From Niveibacterium sp. SC-1 (GTDB taxonomy: Bacteria > Pseudomonadota > Gammaproteobacteria > Burkholderiales > Rhodocyclaceae), in the NCBI RefSeq assembly GCF_038235435.1, contig NZ_CP151275.1:3534001-3598000 (forward strand): a stretch of 64,000 nt of DNA, written 5' to 3'. Below, piece by piece: positions 59,147 to 64,000 of the stretch; position 1 is the first letter of the stretch, and each line of letters starts with the position of its first letter. Both the position numbers and the translations under genes were made by a program. The notes under the pieces were generated by a model that saw only the letters and a list, made by a program, of their open reading frames with translations, was not told the origin of the DNA and did not search any database.

Positions 59147-59376
59147 CTGCGCGGGTTCGGCGCAAGGCTGAGCACGGCCCGCTGCCGTGGCGCGCCGCCC
59201 GGCTTCGCGCCACAATCCCCGGCGGAGAGAAACGGGAGCGCAACGGTCGCTTCCGTGGGGCCGCGCCATCGACGGCGGGCCCGGCCGGGGCAACGTCGCC
59301 CTTACATTCCTCCGGCGGGCTCCATGCCCGCCTTGCGCCGCCCACCGTTGCGCGCGACCGCCTCCATCCTGACCCA

Positions 59377-61077
59377 ATGAACAACAAGACCGAACTGCGC
59401 GTCACCCTCGGCCATGCTTCCCTCACGGGCCCGCGTGCCCGCAACGAGGATTTCTGCGGCGCGGCCACGCCCGAGGGCGCCGAACTCGAAAACAAGGGCC
59501 TGGTGGCCGCGCTGGCCGATGGCGTGGGCGGCCATGCGAACGGGCGCGAGGCTTCCGAATTCACCGTCCGCAGCCTGCTCTCCGACTACTACGCGACGCC
59601 CGACACCTGGAGCGTGCCGCAGGCGCTGGAGAAGGTGATCGGCGCGGCCAACCGCTGGCTGGTCGGCCAGTCGGCCAAGCGGCGCGAGGCGGCCGGCATG
59701 GCGACTACGCTCTCCGCGGTGGTGCTGCGCGGGCGGCGCTACACGCTCGCGCATGTGGGCGACTCGCGGGTGTATCGGCTGCGCGAAGGCGTGCTGACCC
59801 GGCTCACCACCGATCACGTGTGGGACCATCCCGAACTTGCCACCGTCCTCTCGCGCGCCGTGGGCCTGGATCGCCACCTCGCGATCGACTTTGCCGATGG
59901 CGAACTCGCCGAGGGTGACGTCTTCCTGCTGTGCAGCGACGGGGTGTGGGCCACCTTGCGCGATGCGCGCATCGCGGAACTGCTGCAGCGTCATGCTGAT
60001 CCGCAGGAGGCAGCCTTCGCGCTGGCGGATGGCGCGGTGCAGGCCGGCGGCCAGGACAACGCGAGCGCGTTGGTGCTGCGGGTCGACGCGCTGCCGACCG
60101 ACCGCCTGCGCGACCAGCTCGCGCGGGTGAGCGCCCTGCCCTTGCCGCCGAAGCTCAAGCCGGGTCAGGAGATCGACGGACTCATCGTCGGGCCGGCGCT
60201 GCATGAATCGCGCGTGACCCTGCTCTACCGGGTGCGCGATGCGGCCGGCCGCGACTATGTGCTCAAGACCCTGCGCGAAGGCTCGGACCCGCAGGACATC
60301 GCGGCGCTCGCGCATGAGGAATGGATCGCGCGCCGCGTGACCGACGCGGCCTTCCCGCAGGTGATCCCCTGGCCCGAGCGCGGACACCTCTACTACCTGA
60401 TGACCTGGCACGAGGGCGAGACGCTGGCGCAGAAACTCGCCCGCGGCCATCGCTTCACGCCGGCCGAGATCGGCGACCTCGGGCAGCGGCTGATGAAGGC
60501 CATCAGCGCCCTGCATCGGCTCTCCATCGTCCATCGTGATATCAAGCCGGCGAACCTGCACCTGGGCCAGGACGGCCGCCTGCGCCTGCTCGACCTGGGC
60601 GTGGCCGCCTCCGACGGCATCGGGCTGGGCGAAGAGCTGGGCGAGATAAACAATCCGGGCACGCCGAGCTACATGGCGCCCGAGCTCTTCAATGGCACGG
60701 CCGCCAACGAATCCAGCGACCTCTACGCGGCCGGCGTCACGCTCTACGAACTGGCCACGCGCAAGTATCCCTACGGCGAAATCGAGCCCTTCCAGCGCCC
60801 GCGCTTCGGCGACCCGGTGCCACCCACGCGCTTCCGGCCCGACCTGCCCGAGTGGCTGGAGTCGATCATCCTCAAGGCGGTCGCGCGCGAACCGGAGCGA
60901 CGCTTCGAGACGGCGGAGGAATGCCTGCTCGCGCTCGAACGCGGCGCGCATCGGCCGCTCGCGGTGCCGCGCAAGCGGCCCATCGCGCAGCGCGATCCGC
61001 AGTTCTGGCTCAAGCTCGTGGCCGGTGCGTCGCTGCTTGCGAACGTGGTGCTGCTCGCCTTGCTGCTGGTGCGCTGA
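59377..61077 (+). CDS. Bifunctional PP2C-type phosphatase / Ser-Thr protein kinase
   Basis: A 566-aa fusion. The PP2C phosphatase (about 8-240) has ARNEDFCG, LADGVGGHANG and HVGDSRVYRL, CSDGVW and GGQDNASALVL, giving all metal-binding Asp. The kinase (about 265-525) has YVLKTLREG with the ATP Lys, VHRDIKPANLHL, a DLG in place of DFG, and TPSYMAPELF. One C-terminal helix (about 545-564) anchors it to the inner membrane. Homologues in pseudomonads (for example PA1782 of P. aeruginosa) lie within the assimilatory nirB-nasA cluster; here it is alone. The substrate is unknown. Confidence 0.92.
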   Translation: MNNKTELRVTLGHASLTGPRARNEDFCGAATPEGAELENKGLVAALADGVGGHANGREASEFTVRSLLSDYYATPDTWSVPQALEKVIGAANRWLVGQSAKRREAAGMATTLSAVVLRGRRYTLAHVGDSRVYRLREGVLTRLTTDHVWDHPELATVLSRAVGLDRHLAIDFADGELAEGDVFLLCSDGVWATLRDARIAELLQRHADPQEAAFALADGAVQAGGQDNASALVLRVDALPTDRLRDQLARVSALPLPPKLKPGQEIDGLIVGPALHESRVTLLYRVRDAAGRDYVLKTLREGSDPQDIAALAHEEWIARRVTDAAFPQVIPWPERGHLYYLMTWHEGETLAQKLARGHRFTPAEIGDLGQRLMKAISALHRLSIVHRDIKPANLHLGQDGRLRLLDLGVAASDGIGLGEELGEINNPGTPSYMAPELFNGTAANESSDLYAAGVTLYELATRKYPYGEIEPFQRPRFGDPVPPTRFRPDLPEWLESIILKAVAREPERRFETAEECLLALERGAHRPLAVPRKRPIAQRDPQFWLKLVAGASLLANVVLLALLLVR

Positions 61078-61141
61078 GGCCGCGCCGCAGCGCTGCGCAC
61101 AGCCCGGCGCAACCGCCAGCATCCGCTCGCGCCAAGACGAA

Positions 61142-61182
61142 AACGCCCGCCCCCGGGTGATCCGCGGGGGCGGGCGTTCCGT
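61142..61182. terminator. Bidirectional terminator between kinase and gap genes
   Basis: AACGCCCGCCCCC pairs with GGGGGCGGGCGTT (13-bp stem, 11-base loop). The minus-strand side runs into TTTTC, giving the better terminator for gap. Confidence 0.85.
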
Positions 61183-61197
61183 TTTCGCGTGTGCGGC

Positions 61198-62208
61198 TCA
61201 GCGCAGCATCAGGCCTGCGACATCCAGGAGGCGGTTGGAGAAGCCCCACTCGTTGTCGTACCAACCGTAGACCTTGACGTGCGTGCCGTTGAGCACCTTG
61301 GTCAGGGTCGCGTCGAAGATGCTCGAGGCGTCGTCATGGATGTAGTCCGATGACACCAGCGGCTCCTCGGTGTACTTGACGATGCCCTTGAGCGGACCAG
61401 CCTCGCTCGCTGCGCGCATCAACGCATTGACGTCGGCCACCGAGGTCGCGCGCTTCGTGACCAGCGAGAGATCCAGCATGCACACGTCCAGCGTCGGCAC
61501 ACGGATCGAGAAGCCATCCAGGCGGCCTTCGAGTTCCGGCAGCACCAGCCCGATGGCCGAGGCGGCACCGGTCTTGGTCGGGATCATCGAGGCGACCGCG
61601 GAACGGGCGCGGCGCGGATCCTCGTGATAGACGTCGGTGAGCACCTGATCGTTGGTGAAGGAGTGGATGGTGGTCATGAGCCCCGTCTCCACGCCCAGCG
61701 CGTCATGCAGCGGCTTGATCATCGTCGCGAGGCAGTTGGTCGTGCAGGAGCCGATGCCGATGATCTGGTCGCTCGCCTTGAGACGCTGGTCGTTCACACC
61801 GCGCACGATCGTGGCATCCACTTCCTTGCCCGCCGGCGCCGAGATGATCACCTTGCGCGCGCCGGCCGCGATGTGCGGCGCCGCCTTTTCGCGCGAGGTG
61901 AAGCGACCGGTACATTCGAGCACGATGTCGATGTTCAGGTCCTTCCAGGGCAGCTTGGCCGGATCGCGTTCGGCCAGCACGCGGATGCGCTTGCCGCCTA
62001 CGACCAGATCGTCGCCCTCGACCCGCACTTCTTCGCGGAAGCGTCCGTGCACCGTGTCGTGGCGCAGCAGGTGGGCGTTGATCGCCGGCGAGCCAAGGTC
62101 GTTGATCGCCACGATTTCATAGTCGTGCGCACCCGCGCTCTCGAAGTAGGCGCGCAATGCGTTTCTGCCGATCCGACCGAAACCGTTGATGGCAACACGT
62201 GCACTCAT
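61198..62208 (-). CDS. gap: Type I glyceraldehyde-3-phosphate dehydrogenase
   Basis: A 336-aa dehydrogenase of glycolysis and gluconeogenesis. [14 protein letters not shown] forms the NAD loop, Asp37 in AINDLGS favours NAD over NADP, Cys155 in GSCTTNCLA is the catalytic thiol, and [14 protein letters not shown] ends the protein. The usual SNAS before CTTN is GIGS here, which is rare. The ATG overlaps the MFS stop by 4 bases (ATGA), with AAGGAG upstream, so gap is translated as the second gene of that operon. A second gap copy for central glycolysis may exist elsewhere. Confidence 0.93.
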   Translation of the reverse strand: MSARVAINGFGRIGRNALRAYFESAGAHDYEIVAINDLGSPAINAHLLRHDTVHGRFREEVRVEGDDLVVGGKRIRVLAERDPAKLPWKDLNIDIVLECTGRFTSREKAAPHIAAGARKVIISAPAGKEVDATIVRGVNDQRLKASDQIIGIGSCTTNCLATMIKPLHDALGVETGLMTTIHSFTNDQVLTDVYHEDPRRARSAVASMIPTKTGAASAIGLVLPELEGRLDGFSIRVPTLDVCMLDLSLVTKRATSVADVNALMRAASEAGPLKGIVKYTEEPLVSSDYIHDDASSIFDATLTKVLNGTHVKVYGWYDNEWGFSNRLLDVAGLMLR

Positions 62209-63521
62209 GTTCTCTCTCCTTGCTCATGGGGGTTGAAGGCTCGATCCTCGCATCTACCCGTTACGGGTATCCGGCGCGCGGACGGAAAAGCAATCGCGGC
62301 CATCAGGGCGCAGGCCACGCAGGCCCACCAGACGCCCGGCCAGCCCGCTCCGGCCTGCAGCGCAGGCACCAGCAGTGGCACGATGAAGAAGCCGGCGAAG
62401 GCACAGGTATTGCCCAGCGCCAGCGCCGTAGCGGCGCGCTGCGTTCCCGCCAGTGTCGCGAGTTCGGTGAAGGCCACGCCGTGCCAGGCCGATACACAGA
62501 TGCCTGCGATCACCAGCGTCAGCAGCAGGAGGCTCAGTGTCACGCCGCCGCTGCCATGTCCCTGCGCCAGGGCGGCGAGGCCCCCCAGCGCGCCGAACAG
62601 CAGGGCGGCGCCCCAGCAGCAGGCCTGCATATAGCCTCGACGGTTACCGCGCCGGTCAGTCCAGCGTCCGCTCCACACCCGCGAGACCATTGCGCCGGCC
62701 TGCACGCAGCCCAGACTCACGCTGATCGCCATCACGCCCAGACCGGCGAAGTCGTGCAGGAACACGCTGGTGAAACTCAGCACGGCGACCTGGGGCATGC
62801 AGAGCAAGCCGATGCCCGCCGCCAGCCGCCACACGACACCGCTGCGCAGGGGGCTCTTGCCCCGCCGTTCAGCGGAGGCGGCGGCCACGCCTTGGGCGCC
62901 CGGCGCCTCATGCAGCCATCGCCAGGTGAGCACCGCCGTCACGAGACTCGCCAGCGCCAGCGCGCCGAAGACCACGCGAAAGCCGTGGTGCTGGGCTAGC
63001 CCCGGCAGCACCAGCGCCCCCAGCCCGCCACCCAGCGGAACGGCCGTCTGGCGGATACTCATCGCGAAGCCGCGCTCGCCCTCCGCGAACCAGGCCATCA
63101 CCGCGCGCCCACTCGCGCCATTGACGCTGCCCGCGAACACCCCGGCAAGCAACAGCCCGACGCACAGCGCCACCAGCGTCGGGGCCGTTGTGCCGTGCGG
63201 CACGCAGAACAGCGCCATGCCGCACAGCCAGGCCGCCGACAGTCCCAGTCCGACAAGCAGGATGCGCCGGTCGCCCAGGCGGTCGGTCGCCATGCCCCAG
63301 GGCACTTCGCTCAGCGCCACGCCCAGGCCCAGCATCCCCAAGGCGAGGCCGAGCGCCGCGTTGTCGAGCCCGTAGTCCGCCCGCATCGCCACCGCGGTAC
63401 TGGGCACGCCGGCCAGCGCGGCAGAGAAGCAGGCGTTCGCCGCCACCCCGATGCCCAGCACCTTCCAGCGATGGCGGTCTGGTGTGGGAGCACGCGTAGG
63501 AGAGACGTTCAGGTTTTCCAT
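62205..63521 (-). CDS. MFS transporter (CynX/NimT-like)
   Basis: A 438-aa inner-membrane transporter with about 12 helices. The loop motif [14 protein letters not shown] between helices 2 and 3 is the MFS signature, and it recurs as [14 protein letters not shown] in the second half. [22 protein letters not shown] at the start is like anion/sugar or drug exporters of the NimT/CynX group. ATG 63521 was chosen because the upstream part overlaps the divergent LysR gene. gap follows with a 4-base overlap. The substrate is unknown, possibly a carbon-3 compound, given the partner. Confidence 0.87.
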   Translation of the reverse strand: MENLNVSPTRAPTPDRHRWKVLGIGVAANACFSAALAGVPSTAVAMRADYGLDNAALGLALGMLGLGVALSEVPWGMATDRLGDRRILLVGLGLSAAWLCGMALFCVPHGTTAPTLVALCVGLLLAGVFAGSVNGASGRAVMAWFAEGERGFAMSIRQTAVPLGGGLGALVLPGLAQHHGFRVVFGALALASLVTAVLTWRWLHEAPGAQGVAAASAERRGKSPLRSGVVWRLAAGIGLLCMPQVAVLSFTSVFLHDFAGLGVMAISVSLGCVQAGAMVSRVWSGRWTDRRGNRRGYMQACCWGAALLFGALGGLAALAQGHGSGGVTLSLLLLTLVIAGICVSAWHGVAFTELATLAGTQRAATALALGNTCAFAGFFIVPLLVPALQAGAGWPGVWWACVACALMAAIAFPSARRIPVTGRCEDRAFNPHEQGERT

Positions 63522-63578
63522 GGCGACGATGCTAGGACCTGACAATCCATCGGAAAAGCGGGAAAATTCGAATCCATC

Positions 63579-63595
63579 CATCGGCATTGCCGATG
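63579..63595. promoter_or_regulatory. Palindrome between the MFS and LysR genes
   Basis: CATCGGC-ATT-GCCGATG, a perfect 7-bp inverted repeat with a 3-base centre, located 31 bases before the LysR ATG and 57 bases before the MFS ATG. It is a likely LysR binding site. Confidence 0.55.
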
Positions 63596-63626
63596 ACATC
63601 AGATACAAGACAGAGGCCCTCTTCCC

Positions 63627-64000
63627 ATGCGCGACTTCGACCTCACTCAGCTGCGCACCCTCGTCGCGGTAGCTGACACCGGCAGCCTGTCCGCCGCCGC
63701 GCGCGTCGTATTCCTCTCGCAATCCAGCGTGAGCGAACAGCTCAAGAAGCTCGAAGAACGCGCTGGACAGCAGCTCCTGGATCGCAGCAAATCCGGCTGC
63801 GTGGCCACGCCGGCGGGCGAGAAGCTGCTCGGCTACGCGCGTCGCATGCTGGCCCTGAGCGAGGCGGCACTGGAAGATCTGCAGGGGCGCAGCCTGGATG
63901 GCGAATTGCGCATCGGGCTCTCCGACTACTTCCTGCCGCGCGAGGCCGCCCGGGTGCTCAAACGCTTCGGCGAGCTGCATCCGCGCCTGCGCCTGCACTC
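63627..64000 (+). CDS. LysR-family regulator, 3' end outside the window
   Basis: About 124 N-terminal codons. The winged helix DLTQLRTLVAVADTGSLSAAARVVFLSQSSVSEQLKKLEE (in two parts, about 4-43) is followed by the linker helix and the start of the effector domain (GELRIGLSDYFLP). GAGG is upstream of the ATG at 63627. It is divergent from the MFS-gap operon with a palindrome between, so it is the likely regulator of that operon. The rest of the gene is not visible. Confidence 0.9.
   Translation, partial: MRDFDLTQLRTLVAVADTGSLSAAARVVFLSQSSVSEQLKKLEERAGQQLLDRSKSGCVATPAGEKLLGYARRMLALSEAALEDLQGRSLDGELRIGLSDYFLPREAARVLKRFGELHPRLRLH

Noticed and set aside
59302..61122. 606-codon minus-strand frame over the phosphatase/kinase gene
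   Set aside because: Shadow of the fusion gene, with typical reversed-codon composition.
1..64000. CRISPR arrays, tRNA or rRNA genes, prophage
   Set aside because: No regularly spaced repeats, no tRNA-like cloverleaf with TTCGA core or rRNA motifs, and no phage structural genes were noticed on reading; a covariance-model scan was not possible.

Overview
The window is high-GC bacterial chromosome, close to two thirds G+C by eye and densely coded on both strands. Gene content and order (lplT beside alr, mutL-miaA, nudJ-mnmA, waaF with a zf-CHCC protein, DUF455, the zinc-uptake block, nirB-nirD-narK) point to a betaproteobacterium. A member of the Rhodocyclales (Azoarcus/Thauera/Uliginosibacterium-like) is my best guess, but I see no rRNA or other marker that settles it. 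I see no tRNA, rRNA or CRISPR array.

Layout. 1-9000: cell-wall, lipid and housekeeping genes: alr (cut by the window start), a LysR regulator, lplT, mutL, a DUF2059 protein, a TraB/GumN protein, miaA and a ClC antiporter. 9100-15500: a membrane diguanylate cyclase, a small ORF behind a divergent promoter pair, a COG3146 GNAT protein, a DUF455 ferritin-like protein, and two divergent aldehyde/alcohol reductases (YqhD-type and Ahr/YahK-type). 15577-21300: a TonB-like proline-rich protein, a lipoprotein, nudJ-mnmA, a branched-chain aminotransferase, a zf-CHCC protein, waaF and an NTF2-like protein. 21300-28200: a minus-strand run made of DUF1289, a ceramidase-like membrane protein, a hybrid histidine kinase coupled to an OmpR-type regulator, a lipoprotein, a membrane protein, a 68-aa protein and a single-domain globin. 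28300-33700: yheT and algC, then accessory DNA: a complete 1088-bp IS1595-type element inserted in the T-run of the algC terminator, and a BPSL0067/STY0301 pair that looks like a secreted amidase with its cognate partner. 33720-38420: the assimilatory nitrite operon nirB - 55-aa protein - nirD - nitrate/nitrite transporter. It is preceded by a sigma-54 promoter, an NtrC-like site and a structured leader whose hexaloop hairpins suggest NasT-type (ANTAR) antitermination. 38567-42600: a metallo-beta-lactamase-fold gene split by a frameshift, divergent from an HxlR regulator across an unusually palindromic intergenic region, then a K+/H+ antiporter. 42600-46900: a zinc-type uptake block (DUF2946 protein, outer-membrane protein, binding protein, permease) without an ATPase gene, behind a palindrome placed between -35 and -10. 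47085-55290: thioester alpha-2-macroglobulin and pbpC. 55300-59150: a disturbed segment with an acyltransferase, a second degenerate pbpC 3' end, a DUF457-like protein, an HlyD C-terminal fragment and a truncated ORF. 59377-64000: a PP2C phosphatase/protein kinase fusion, an MFS-gap operon, and a divergent LysR gene cut by the window end.

Functional links. nirB, nirD and the transporter form one nitrogen-controlled unit. The phosphatase/kinase fusion at 59377 belongs to a family found beside such operons in pseudomonads, but here it lies about 21 kb away. Alpha-2-macroglobulin and PBP1C form the usual periplasmic defence/repair pair. The globin and two-component genes share a strand and may share transcripts. 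The most interesting signals are the nirB leader, the 55-aa gene inside the nir operon, the putative effector/partner pair beside the IS element, the duplicated pbpC end and the HxlR/MBL operator region.
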